DNA from: Candidatus Bipolaricaulota bacterium
Lineage (GTDB): Bacteria > Bipolaricaulota > Bipolaricaulia > UBA7950 > UBA9294
Reading direction: 5' to 3'
Assembly (NCBI GenBank): GCA_030606565.1
Contig: JAUWGE010000016.1
Coordinates: forward strand, 1 to 37,357
Length of the DNA: 37,357 nucleotides
Shown here: in pieces, positions 7,918-15,012 of the stretch
Position numbering within the stretch: position 1 is the first letter of the stretch
How the letters are laid out: every line of letters begins with the position of its first letter
Translations under genes and position numbers: made by a program
Notes under the pieces: generated by a model
What the model saw: only the letters and a program-made list of their open reading frames with translations
Told to the model about the DNA's origin: nothing
Databases searched by the model: none

Positions 7918-8592
7918 CTAGCGATGTTCGGCGTGCTCTCCGAGGCCGGGGATCTGCACGTGCCTCTCAACCATCCTCAGAAGCTGCGAAACGATAAAGA
8001 CCAAAGCCAGGTAGAGTAACGCCACGATGATGAACACTTCGAAGAAGCTGAAGTGGCGGGCGGCGATCGTATTTCCTACCCCCATGATGTCCATAACCGT
8101 TACCATATACACGATGGAGGAATACTTCAGCATGAGGATCAGCTCGTTTGACCAAGAGGGGATAACTATACGAAAGGCTTGGGGCAGGATTATGTAGCGG
8201 ATGGCTTGTGCAAGGCTCATCCCTGTTGATCTCGCTGCCATCATCTGACCGCCCTGGACTGCCTGGATCGCTCCTCTGAAGTACTCCGCCTGGTAGGCTG
8301 CCGTGTTGAGACCCAAGGCGAGGATGCCGCTCATGATCGGTGAAAGTGTGATCCCCCACGTCGGAAACCCGTAGTAGACCATGAGAAGCTGGACGAGCAG
8401 CGGCGTTCCTCGGAAGAATTGAATGTAAAGGCTACATGGGATGGAGAGGAGTCGTCCCCCGTAGACACGCCCCAACGCGAGCAAGAGGCCTAAGACGATC
8501 CCGACAAGAACACAGACCACTGTGATCTCTACGGTGATGAGCAGTCCGTGTGCAAGCTGAGGGAGCCAGGCCCAATCAAAAACGAGTCCCAT
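7918..8592 (-). CDS. Polar amino acid ABC transporter permease (HisMQ/GlnP type)
   Basis: A 224-residue inner-membrane permease of the His/Glu/Gln/Arg family with about five membrane segments. It has the ATPase-coupling EAA loop near TAAYQAEYFRGAIQAVQGGQ, followed by MMAARSTGMS, and then ILPQAFRIVIPSWSNELI. Its ATG overlaps the stop of the ATPase gene (TGATG). It is the last gene of the four-gene uptake operon binding protein - permease - ATPase - permease, so it and the 9338-10078 permease probably form the heterodimeric channel. Confidence 0.93.
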   Translation of the reverse strand: MGLVFDWAWLPQLAHGLLITVEITVVCVLVGIVLGLLLALGRVYGGRLLSIPCSLYIQFFRGTPLLVQLLMVYYGFPTWGITLSPIMSGILALGLNTAAYQAEYFRGAIQAVQGGQMMAARSTGMSLAQAIRYIILPQAFRIVIPSWSNELILMLKYSSIVYMVTVMDIMGVGNTIAARHFSFFEVFIIVALLYLALVFIVSQLLRMVERHVQIPGLGEHAEHR

Positions 8593-9341
8593 CAGTTCGT
8601 CTCTCCGTAGAGTTCAGTAATTTTGTGGAGAAACTCTCCTGTGCGTCGGTGTTTCGGATTGGAGAATAGTTGCTGTGGAGGTCCTTGCTCAACGATCACT
8701 CCGTGCTCCATGAAGATGACCTCATCGGCGACCGACCGGGCAAACCCCATCTCGTGTGAGATGACGAGCATCGTCATTCCATCCTTCGCTAGATTGATCA
8801 TCACCTCAAGTACCTCACCGATCAGCTCCGGATCCAGCGCAGAGGTCGGTTCGTCGAACAGGATCAGTTTGGGGGACATCGCCAGGGCGCGAGCGATCGA
8901 TACGCGCTGCTGCTGGCCCCCGGAAAGTTGCGCCGGGTAGGCATCCGCCTTGTCACCTAGGCCCACTCTCTCTAGTTCCTCCATTGCCAGCTTTGCTGCC
9001 TCCTCCTTCTTCATTCCCTTGACTTTTATCGGGGCAATGCTCACATTTTTTAAAGCAGTTAAGTGGGAAAAGAGGTTAAAGTCTTGGAATACGAAGCCTA
9101 TTTTGGCACGTAGTTGGTTAATGTTCGATTTAGAGTGAGTGATCTCCTCCCCTCCTAGCCAAACCTGACCCTTGTCAGGTAGACTTAGGCGATTGATGCA
9201 CCGCAACAGCGTGCTCTTTCCTGTTCCTGATGGGCCAATGACGATCTTTGTCTCTCCTCGTTTAAGCTCAAAGGAGACCCCTTTTAGAACCTCCTCTTTG
9301 CCATATCGTTTGTGAATATTCTCAACCTTCAGTAGATTCAT
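8592..9341 (-). CDS. Polar amino acid ABC transporter ATP-binding protein (GlnQ/HisP type)
   Basis: The 249-residue ATPase has Walker A GPSGTGKS (36-43), the Q-loop in FVFQDFNLF (83-91), signature LSGGQQQR (139-146), Walker B LILFDEP (159-165) and the switch histidine in VISHEMGFA. This is the GlnQ/HisP subfamily that energises amino-acid uptake. It overlaps the upstream permease by ATGA and the downstream permease by TGATG, so all three are translationally coupled. Length is normal. Confidence 0.95.
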   Translation of the reverse strand: MNLLKVENIHKRYGKEEVLKGVSFELKRGETKIVIGPSGTGKSTLLRCINRLSLPDKGQVWLGGEEITHSKSNINQLRAKIGFVFQDFNLFSHLTALKNVSIAPIKVKGMKKEEAAKLAMEELERVGLGDKADAYPAQLSGGQQQRVSIARALAMSPKLILFDEPTSALDPELIGEVLEVMINLAKDGMTMLVISHEMGFARSVADEVIFMEHGVIVEQGPPQQLFSNPKHRRTGEFLHKITELYGETN

Positions 9342-10078
9342 TTGCTGAGGTTCCTCCCTCTCCCACTCACCCCTGCCATCTCAAGGCCGGGAATCCGAAG
9401 GCGCTTTTCAAGCCACCCTAGGCTCCAGTTTCCACTGTACGTCAACACCAAGAAGATCAGCGCGATGGTTAAGTAGGCCAACATTGCTAGGTTATAATAT
9501 CGCTCTGTGATGAAACGTGCGTGCCTGAGAATCTCGTTTAGTCCGACTGCGTAAGCCAGGGTAGTATCCTTTACGACAGAGGAGAACTCATTAGACCAAG
9601 CAGGGAGAGAAAGACGAAACGCCTGGGGAAGGATAATGGAGATGATCGCCCGCACGCGGCTCATTCCCATGGAACGAGCAGCCATCATCTGGCCCTGTGG
9701 GATAGCTTGGATCGCCCCTCGGAATATCTGCGATTGATACGCTGAGGAACGAAAGCCAAGTGCAAGGGTGGCGGCGAAGAAAGGAGGAATGCTTACCCCG
9801 AACTGCAATGGTCCAAAGTAGAATAAGAACAGGAGGACAAGCGCAGGGATGCTCCGAAAGACCCACTCATAGAGGAAAGCTGGTACGCCTAAGAAATGCC
9901 CCGCGTAGACCTGTAGAAGGGCTACGACCGTCCCTATAGCAAAACCCACTGCTAGCAACGCGAGCAGAAGTTGCACATTAGTCAACAAGGCTTGGAGAAG
10001 ACCCGGAAGATACCTTCCGATGACGGCTATGCCTTCGATGACTATCCTCTTTTCTATTATGGGGGAAGAGACCTCCAT
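9338..10078 (-). CDS. Polar amino acid ABC transporter permease (HisMQ/GlnP type), first copy
   Basis: A 246-residue permease with the same architecture as the 7918-8592 product: an EAA loop around SSAYQSQIFRGAIQAIPQGQ, then MMAARSMGMSRVRAI and ILPQAFRLSLPAWSNEF. The N-terminus is longer by about 20 residues than in its partner. The start at 10078 is preceded by AGGAG, but that site is in the loop, and the ATG at the edge, of a perfect 16-bp hairpin (10061-10103). Translation initiation is thus likely limited compared with the binding protein, which fits the need for few channels and many binding proteins. Confidence 0.92.
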   Translation of the reverse strand: MEVSSPIIEKRIVIEGIAVIGRYLPGLLQALLTNVQLLLALLAVGFAIGTVVALLQVYAGHFLGVPAFLYEWVFRSIPALVLLFLFYFGPLQFGVSIPPFFAATLALGFRSSAYQSQIFRGAIQAIPQGQMMAARSMGMSRVRAIISIILPQAFRLSLPAWSNEFSSVVKDTTLAYAVGLNEILRHARFITERYYNLAMLAYLTIALIFLVLTYSGNWSLGWLEKRLRIPGLEMAGVSGRGRNLSK

Positions 10079-10103
10079 CTCCTGAAAGGAGGTCTCTTCC
10101 CCC
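10061..10103 (-). promoter_or_regulatory. Perfect 16-bp hairpin displaying the permease ribosome-binding site in its loop
   Basis: GGGGGAAGAGACCTCC (10061-10076) pairs perfectly with GGAGGTCTCTTCCCCC (10088-10103) around an 11-nt loop. In the minus-strand transcript the loop reads UUUCAGGAGAU, so the AGGAG of the permease gene and the first two bases of its AUG are in the loop. No U-run follows, so it is not a standard intrinsic terminator. Likely roles are 3' protection of the binding-protein mRNA and tuning of downstream translation, as in other binding-protein operons with intergenic hairpins. Confidence 0.8.
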
Positions 10104-10131
10104 TGTTACTTACTGGTACTCGTCTTTTCCT

Positions 10132-11058
10132 CTATTCTTTTACAGCGTCGGCCATACAGCGTGCGTAGTTCTCTAAGTCCTCCAGGCATGTGGCGGACAA
10201 CAGAAGGTTCTTGCACTTTGACCAAGCTGCTTCTATCTTCTCTATAGGTGGGCCAAAGTAGGTAGCGACCAGGTTTTCCCAGAAGCTCCCCTCGGTGATT
10301 TCGAACTCTTCGACACCTGTCGATGCCATGGCCGTCTTCACCCCGAGTACCACCATGGCGTCGTTTATCCTGGGGAGGAGCCCATTTGGATCTCCCTTGG
10401 GGACGATGAAGCCGAAGTACTCATTCGTGTTGATTATTCCAGCGATGGTGAGCTCATCGGGGAAGGCGGTTAGAGATGAGATGGACGCTGGCTCATCCTG
10501 GATCACCGCGTCGATTCTTCCGGCCACTAGATCGAGGATGGCCAACGGATAGGTCGAGTACTGTTTCAGTTCCACGTTGAACCCAGCCGCCTGGATGTTA
10601 TCTTCCACCCACCAGCCACCCGTTGTTGCTCGCTGCGCGCCAACAGCTCCAGTTGGCCCCTTCCCGGTCATGGCGGAAACGAGGTTGAGGCCGGAATCCT
10701 TGCGGATGACAACCGCCTGGTTTGCGAGCCAATAGTGATTTGAGAAGTCGACTTTTTCAGCCCGTTCCCGAAAGTCAGTCAATCCGGAGGCTCCGATGTC
10801 CTTTGCTCCAGCTTGCACACTGCTGACGAGTATGCTCCATTCGCAGTTCTGGATATCGACTTTGAAACCAGCGACGACCGCGCTTGCACGAATGACGTCG
10901 AGGTCAAACCCGAAGAATTCGCCTTCCAGTTCCATCTCGAACGGTGGCCAGGGAATATCCGAAACCACGGTGTAGGTTTCCTGTGCTACTGCAAGACCAC
11001 CACCACCCAACGCCACCATGGCCAGCACAACCATGCTAATCACTAACTTCCTCTTCAT
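10132..11058 (-). CDS. Amino acid ABC transporter substrate-binding protein (SBP_bac_3) with C-terminal extension
   Basis: The 308-residue protein has a signal peptide ending near LAVAQ without lipobox cysteine, so it is a free periplasmic protein. The family-3 fold is clear: YTVVSDIPWPPFEM at the mature N-terminus, then FGFDLDVIRA, DIGASGLTDFRERAEKVDFS and RIDAVIQDEP. After the fold there is a C-terminal extension of roughly 60-70 residues with three cysteines (SKCKN, SATCLED, ARCMAD). That is not usual for the family. The ATG at 11058 is chosen over the GTG at 11067 because of AAGGAGG 8 nt upstream. Substrate is unknown; polar amino acids are expected. Confidence 0.92.
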   Translation of the reverse strand: MKRKLVISMVVLAMVALGGGGLAVAQETYTVVSDIPWPPFEMELEGEFFGFDLDVIRASAVVAGFKVDIQNCEWSILVSSVQAGAKDIGASGLTDFRERAEKVDFSNHYWLANQAVVIRKDSGLNLVSAMTGKGPTGAVGAQRATTGGWWVEDNIQAAGFNVELKQYSTYPLAILDLVAGRIDAVIQDEPASISSLTAFPDELTIAGIINTNEYFGFIVPKGDPNGLLPRINDAMVVLGVKTAMASTGVEEFEITEGSFWENLVATYFGPPIEKIEAAWSKCKNLLLSATCLEDLENYARCMADAVKE

Positions 11059-11082
11059 ACGACACACCTCCTTGTGTAACTA

Positions 11083-11111
11083 ATATAACCTAGATTCTTG
11101 CATCGAGTCAA
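11083..11111 (-). promoter_or_regulatory. Sigma70-type promoter of the amino-acid transporter operon
   Basis: On the minus strand TTGACT (11106-11111) is followed after 17 bp by TTATAT (11083-11088; TATATT if 18 bp). The ribosome-binding site and ATG of the binding protein follow about 25-30 nt downstream. This is a good match to the consensus and in the expected place. Confidence 0.6.
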
Positions 11112-11154
11112 GTTGCGGGGTGCGTTTAGAGGCAGGCGAGGTGTTTCTTCCGGG

Positions 11155-11182
11155 TTGACACCCAGAAGTGCGGGGGTATCCT
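11155..11182 (+). promoter_or_regulatory. Promoter of AMMECR1, possibly giving a leaderless mRNA
   Basis: TTGACA (11155-11160), a perfect -35 box, is followed after 16 bp by TATCCT (11177-11182). A start site six to eight bases after the -10 box would fall at the ATG of the AMMECR1 gene (11189). No ribosome-binding site lies at normal distance; GGGGG (11172-11176) is about 12 nt away. The arrangement suggests a leaderless or nearly leaderless transcript. Confidence 0.45.
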
Positions 11183-11188
11183 TACCAT

Positions 11189-11707
11189 ATGAGCAAAGAA
11201 ACATTGGATCCCTACGTGAGACTTGCCACCGCCGCGATCGAAACCTACGTCCGTGACCAGCAAGTTATCTCACCTCCCAAGGCTCTCTCTCAACCGATGA
11301 GAGAGCGGGCCGGGGTTTTCGTCTCGCTCAAGAAACGGGGCGAGCTCCGTGGCTGCATCGGTACGTACCTCCCCACAGAAGAGACCATTACCCATGAGGT
11401 GATCACAAACGCGATCAAGTCAGCGAGTGCGGACCCGCGGTTTCCACCCGTGTGCGAGGAGGAACTGGTGGAGCTCACCGTCTCTGTTGACGTTCTCTCC
11501 GAACCTGAGCCCTGCGAGGAGGAAGATCTCGATCCCAAACGCTATGGGGTAATCGTGGAGAGTGGATGGCGCCGCGGCTTGCTTCTGCCCGACCTGCCTG
11601 GTGTGGAGACGGTCTCAGAGCAGATAGAGATCGCGCGGATGAAGGCGGGGATCGGCTCGGAGGAGCCGGTACGCCTCTATCGCTTTACCGTGGAGCGGCA
11701 TACCTAG
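11189..11707 (+). CDS. AMMECR1 domain protein
   Basis: This 172-residue protein is a complete AMMECR1 domain with the family signature LRGCIGT (53-59), followed by the typical [11 protein letters not shown] and [21 protein letters not shown]1 proteins are conserved in all domains of life, but their biochemical role is unsettled; in many prokaryotes they are linked with a Memo-like protein and a radical SAM enzyme. No Memo homologue is encoded here. A longer reading from GTG at 11168 is possible but adds no conserved sequence. The stop codon directly abuts the mtaB start, so the two genes are coupled. Confidence 0.9.
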   Translation: MSKETLDPYVRLATAAIETYVRDQQVISPPKALSQPMRERAGVFVSLKKRGELRGCIGTYLPTEETITHEVITNAIKSASADPRFPPVCEEELVELTVSVDVLSEPEPCEEEDLDPKRYGVIVESGWRRGLLLPDLPGVETVSEQIEIARMKAGIGSEEPVRLYRFTVERHT

Positions 11708-13015
11708 ATGGATGCGGGGAACACCCGTCCGCGCGTTGGCCTGCTCACCTTTGGCTGCCGGGTTAACCAATACGAGACGCAGATGATGCGCGGTCTTCTG
11801 GCCACTACTTTCGATGTTGTTGACGGGAAAGCAGACCTCTATGTTGTGAATGCCTGCACGGTCACCTCTCTCGCTGAGCGCAAGGCCCGCCAGACGATCC
11901 GCCGCCTTCGCCGCGAACACCCAGGGGCGAAGATCGTCCTGATTGGCTGTCTTGCCGATGCTGTTGCCCGGAGCCTGACCCAGGTTGGGGAGGCCGATCT
12001 CCTCGGAGGGAACGCCTGGAAAGGTAGGATCGATGAGGTCGTAACCCGCGCTCTAGCCGGTGAGCACGGGATGCTCCCTGATACTGAAAAAATCCCGCTA
12101 GCGCGAGAGCGGATCAAAGAGCACCGCGGCCGCGTGCGTGCCCTCCTCAAGGTGCAAGATGGGTGCAGCCTCTCTTGCACCTTCTGCCGCACTACCCAGG
12201 TCCGCGGCCCCTCACGCAGCAAGCCGATTGCGGCTGCTCTCTCTGAGGCACGATCCCTTGTCCAAAGTGGTTACCCTGAGATCGTCCTCACCGGGATCAA
12301 CCTTGCCCAGTACGCCCCCCCTGATGGTGACCTAGCCGAGCTAGTGCAAAGGATGCTTAAAGTTGACGGGCTTCGCCGTTTGCGTCTCGGTTCAATTAAC
12401 CCTAGCGGGATTACTGAAAGGCTGGTGAAAGTATTCTCCGCAGATCAACGTGCTTGCCCGTATTTTCATATTCCTCTCCAAAGCGGCGACGATGTGGTCC
12501 TTCGCCGCATGGAGCGCGGCTATACCACCTCCTTCTACCGCTCGCAGATTTCACTGATTCGCCGCTTCATTCCGAAGGCGACGTTCGGGGCGGACGTGAT
12601 TGTCGGCTTTCCCGGTGAGGGCGAGGCCGCCTTTGCGAGGACCTGCGAGATGGTCGAGACTGTGGGATTTGCGAACCTCCACATCTTCCGTTACTCTCGC
12701 CGCGATGGGACATTTGCGGCTAATTTTCCCAACCACGTTCAAGAGAGTAAGAAGAGGGAAAGGGTTGAGCGCCTACGAGAGATGGCACGAGCGATCCGTT
12801 GTGCCCTTCATCAACGTTTCCTCGGGAGTAAAGAGGATGTCTTGGTCGAGGAGAAGCGGGACGGGAAGTGGCGCGGTTATACGCAGGGCTATATCGATAC
12901 CTATCTCCTCAAAGGAAACGGCGTCGCTGCTGGCGATGAAGTAACGGTGAAGATCGAGAAAGCGACCGACAGCTATCTAGGAGGGGTGATAAAAGATCGA
13001 ACAGACACACGCTGA
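11708..13015 (+). CDS. mtaB: MtaB-type tRNA (t6A37) methylthiotransferase
   Basis: The 435-residue radical SAM methylthiotransferase has an N-terminal MTTase domain with cluster cysteines C17 (FGCRVNQYE), C50 (NACTVT) and C81 (IGCLAD). It has a radical SAM motif C153-x3-C157-x2-C160 (QDGCSLSCTFC) and a C-terminal TRAM-like domain (about 365-430). The N-terminal pattern GCRVNQYE, rather than MiaB's GCQMN, points to the MtaB/e-MtaB branch, which converts t6A to ms2t6A at position 37 of ANN-decoding tRNAs. It starts at the base after the AMMECR1 stop. Its 3' end overlaps the likely true 5' end of phoH. Confidence 0.9.
   Translation: MDAGNTRPRVGLLTFGCRVNQYETQMMRGLLATTFDVVDGKADLYVVNACTVTSLAERKARQTIRRLRREHPGAKIVLIGCLADAVARSLTQVGEADLLGGNAWKGRIDEVVTRALAGEHGMLPDTEKIPLARERIKEHRGRVRALLKVQDGCSLSCTFCRTTQVRGPSRSKPIAAALSEARSLVQSGYPEIVLTGINLAQYAPPDGDLAELVQRMLKVDGLRRLRLGSINPSGITERLVKVFSADQRACPYFHIPLQSGDDVVLRRMERGYTTSFYRSQISLIRRFIPKATFGADVIVGFPGEGEAAFARTCEMVETVGFANLHIFRYSRRDGTFAANFPNHVQESKKRERVERLREMARAIRCALHQRFLGSKEDVLVEEKRDGKWRGYTQGYIDTYLLKGNGVAAGDEVTVKIEKATDSYLGGVIKDRTDTR
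12979..12998 (+). promoter_or_regulatory. Ribosome-binding site and probable AUC start of phoH
   Basis: AGGAGGGG (12979-12986) is the only strong ribosome-binding site near phoH, and it stands 9 nt before an ATC codon at 12996. The phoH frame is open from that codon (the stop TAA is at 12990-12992) and encodes IEQTHAEITL before the first standard start, TTG at 13023. That peptide matches the usual N-terminus of PhoH proteins (about M-E-x-T-x-E-I-x-L). No ATG, GTG or TTG lies between the stop and 13023. Confidence 0.55.
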
Positions 13016-13022
13016 GATCACC

Positions 13023-13988
13023 TTGCGCGATAATGCGGAGTCAACCGCCCTTCTGGGTGAGTTCAATCGAAATCTGAAGGAGATCGAGAAGGCGTTTCCG
13101 GCGCGAATCATCGCGCGTGGGGAGACTGTTCGCATTGAGGGAACGCGTGAGGAAGTGGAGCAGGTGCGCTCCTTGTTTGAAAAACTCCTCGACGTCATCG
13201 AATCAAATCATGTTCCCTCTCTGTCGGAGGTTCGCTACTTGATCGCCCAGATTAAGGAGGGCGGAAGGGTGGACGGGGTTCTCTCCGACGTTGTGCGGGT
13301 GACGCACTGGGGCGAGGAGATACGTTCAAAGACGGTCGGACAGCACCGATACATCGAGGCGATTCGTAACAATGATATTGTCTTTTCCATCGGCCCTGCA
13401 GGGACTGGGAAGACCTATCTCGCTGTGGCAATGGCGATTGACTACCTGAAGCGGGAGGAGGTAAAGCGGATTATTCTCACCCGTCCGGCGGTGGAGGCAG
13501 GGGAGGAACTCGGCTTTCTCCCCGGCGACATTCAAGCTAAGGTGAGCCCGTATCTGAGGCCTCTATACGACGCGATCTACGACATGATTCCAGTGAGCGA
13601 ATTCGAGAAGCTGACCGAACACGGCCGGATCGAGATGGCTCCACTCGCGTTCATGCGCGGCCGCACCTTGAACAATAGCTTCGTCATTCTCGACGAGGCG
13701 CAGAACACGACCTCAATCCAGATGAAGATGTTCTTAACGCGCCTCGGCTTTCACTCCAGGGCGGTGATCACTGGCGATGTCACTCAGATCGATCTCGAGG
13801 AAGGGACTTCTGGATTGATGGCCGTACAGGGGATCTTACAGGGGATCGAAGGTATCTCGTTCGTTCACCTCACCAAGAGCGATGTCGTACGCCATCAGCT
13901 CGTGGCACGGATTATCGAGGCTTACGAGAAGAAAGAGAATCGCACAGGCGGCAACACAAGCGGCAACCACCCCGGCTCGGGGGATTAG
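13023..13988 (+). CDS. phoH: PhoH family ATPase
   Basis: Numbered from the TTG at 13023 the protein is 321 residues: an N-terminal KH-like region (1-60), then the P-loop NTPase with Walker A GPAGTGKT (124-131), the PhoH-specific TRPAVEAGEELGFLPGD (153-169), Walker B VILDEAQN (221-228) and ITGDVTQIDL. PhoH-like ATPases are linked to RNA metabolism and often sit by ybeY; no ybeY is found here. Starting at the AUC codon at 12996 would give 330 residues and include the conserved first strand. The last ~20 residues are low-complexity (GGNTSGNHPGSGD) and look family-atypical. The gene overlaps the end of mtaB if the upstream start is used. Confidence 0.92.
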   Translation: MRDNAESTALLGEFNRNLKEIEKAFPARIIARGETVRIEGTREEVEQVRSLFEKLLDVIESNHVPSLSEVRYLIAQIKEGGRVDGVLSDVVRVTHWGEEIRSKTVGQHRYIEAIRNNDIVFSIGPAGTGKTYLAVAMAIDYLKREEVKRIILTRPAVEAGEELGFLPGDIQAKVSPYLRPLYDAIYDMIPVSEFEKLTEHGRIEMAPLAFMRGRTLNNSFVILDEAQNTTSIQMKMFLTRLGFHSRAVITGDVTQIDLEEGTSGLMAVQGILQGIEGISFVHLTKSDVVRHQLVARIIEAYEKKENRTGGNTSGNHPGSGD

Positions 13989-14299
13989 AACTGGGCCGTT
14001 GGCTGGCTTCAGAGGGAGATATCCATCCCACACTTTGCGCGGCAGCTTTGGCTATCAGATTGTCGGAATACCCTTTTGACGACGAAAGACATTGCAAGGC
14101 CCCAAGGGAATCCCGCTAGTGGAGGTATCTCGGCAGTATCCGCCCGCGATGTCCTGCCTTTTTCCCCGCACGAGACAGGGCAGCCTTCTTAAACTAGAGG
14201 TATGAGAGCTTGATTTTTGACTTAAAGGGACGGATCAACGGCCAAAAATCAGAAAAAAAACAAGCTCTCGTACATCCCTCTGAACTCAAAAGCTCCCTC
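13989..14299. other. Gene-free stretch between phoH and the cysteine-rich gene
   Basis: No convincing coding frame is seen. The only structure is the imperfect inverted repeat at 14201-14274 described separately. It is a convergent intergenic region, so transcription ends of both genes are expected here. Confidence 0.5.
14201..14274. repeat. Imperfect inverted repeat, terminator or MITE-like
   Basis: TATGAGAGCTTGATTTTTGA (14201-14220) is mirrored by a segment ending at 14271 whose reverse complement reads TACGAGAGCTTGTTTTTTTT followed by CTGATTTTTGGCC. The arms are about 20 bp, with about 30 bp between. T-runs on both sides make a bidirectional transcription terminator possible between convergent genes; the arm length would also suit a small non-autonomous element. 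Confidence 0.5.
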
Positions 14300-14908
14300 T
14301 CACTGATCTAAAGGAAGGTATAGCGCGATCTTGCAGACGTCATCTCCTTTGAGCACGCTCTCCAGTAGCTCGACTTCAACGGGTTTCTGTAGGATCTCTT
14401 CCCAAATGCCCTTGTAGAAACCGGCGCCGCAGTAGCAATAGGTCGATGAGATCGTCTCGTGGGTCTTTAACGCATCCCTCACCCTTGGACAGTGGCAGTA
14501 GTACTGCCGCCTCTTCTCGGGGTCGGTCTCCTTCATATACTCGACAAGGTAGCCGCTCTTGGGGATCTTCGTCGCGATGATCGTGTTGCCCTTCTTCACC
14601 CCTGCTAAACCCCATCCTCGCTTGATGATCTCTTCGATCAGCTCCTCATCCAGTTCAAGGGTACCCTTCAGAAAGGACTCGAGCTGCTCTTGGAGCATTT
14701 GATGGACCAAATCGATGTCTTTAGTCTCCTGGTAGGTCTTTCTTTCTTCCTGCAAGGCGGATTTTGGGTACTGGCACGCACAGCCGGTCATGGTCGTTTT
14801 GCGTTTGTCCTCATCGGCCAGCGACTCCAGGCGTTCCATCGCTTTCTTAGTCCAGCCTATGACTTCTTGACGGGAGGAATGCGACGAGAGCTTGCCATTT
14901 CCTTTCAT
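14300..14908 (-). CDS. Cysteine-rich soluble protein, possibly DUF6144/V4R-like
   Basis: This protein is about 202 residues with no signal peptide. Conserved-looking cysteine motifs are CAC (C44, C46), YYCHCPRVRDAL (C139, C141), STYCYCGAGFYKG (C159, C161) and GDDVCK (C193). The C-terminal pattern (YCxCGAGFxxGIWE ... LxSVLxGDDxCxI) resembles the end of V4R/4-vinyl-reductase and aminothiazoline-carboxylate hydrolase-like domains, and similar proteins carry the label DUF6144. No function is claimed; cysteines in this number suggest a metal site. GTG at 14911 is an alternative start. It is convergent with phoH and unlinked to any other gene. Confidence 0.7.
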   Translation of the reverse strand: MKGNGKLSSHSSRQEVIGWTKKAMERLESLADEDKRKTTMTGCACQYPKSALQEERKTYQETKDIDLVHQMLQEQLESFLKGTLELDEELIEEIIKRGWGLAGVKKGNTIIATKIPKSGYLVEYMKETDPEKRRQYYCHCPRVRDALKTHETISSTYCYCGAGFYKGIWEEILQKPVEVELLESVLKGDDVCKIALYLPLDQ

Positions 14909-15012
14909 CACTTCTTTTCGGATCTCTTGCCCAGCGATCTCATCCAGGCAACGAGAGGACTTGGCTAACCAAGCCCGTTCAAAATCCTGTTCTTGAGGTA
15001 TTTCGGTTAAGT

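Noticed and set aside
3569-11707. AmmeMemoRadiSam system (AMMECR1 plus radical SAM plus Memo)
   Set aside because: The radical SAM protein belongs to the COG1313 style, lies 7 kb away, and no Memo homologue is present.
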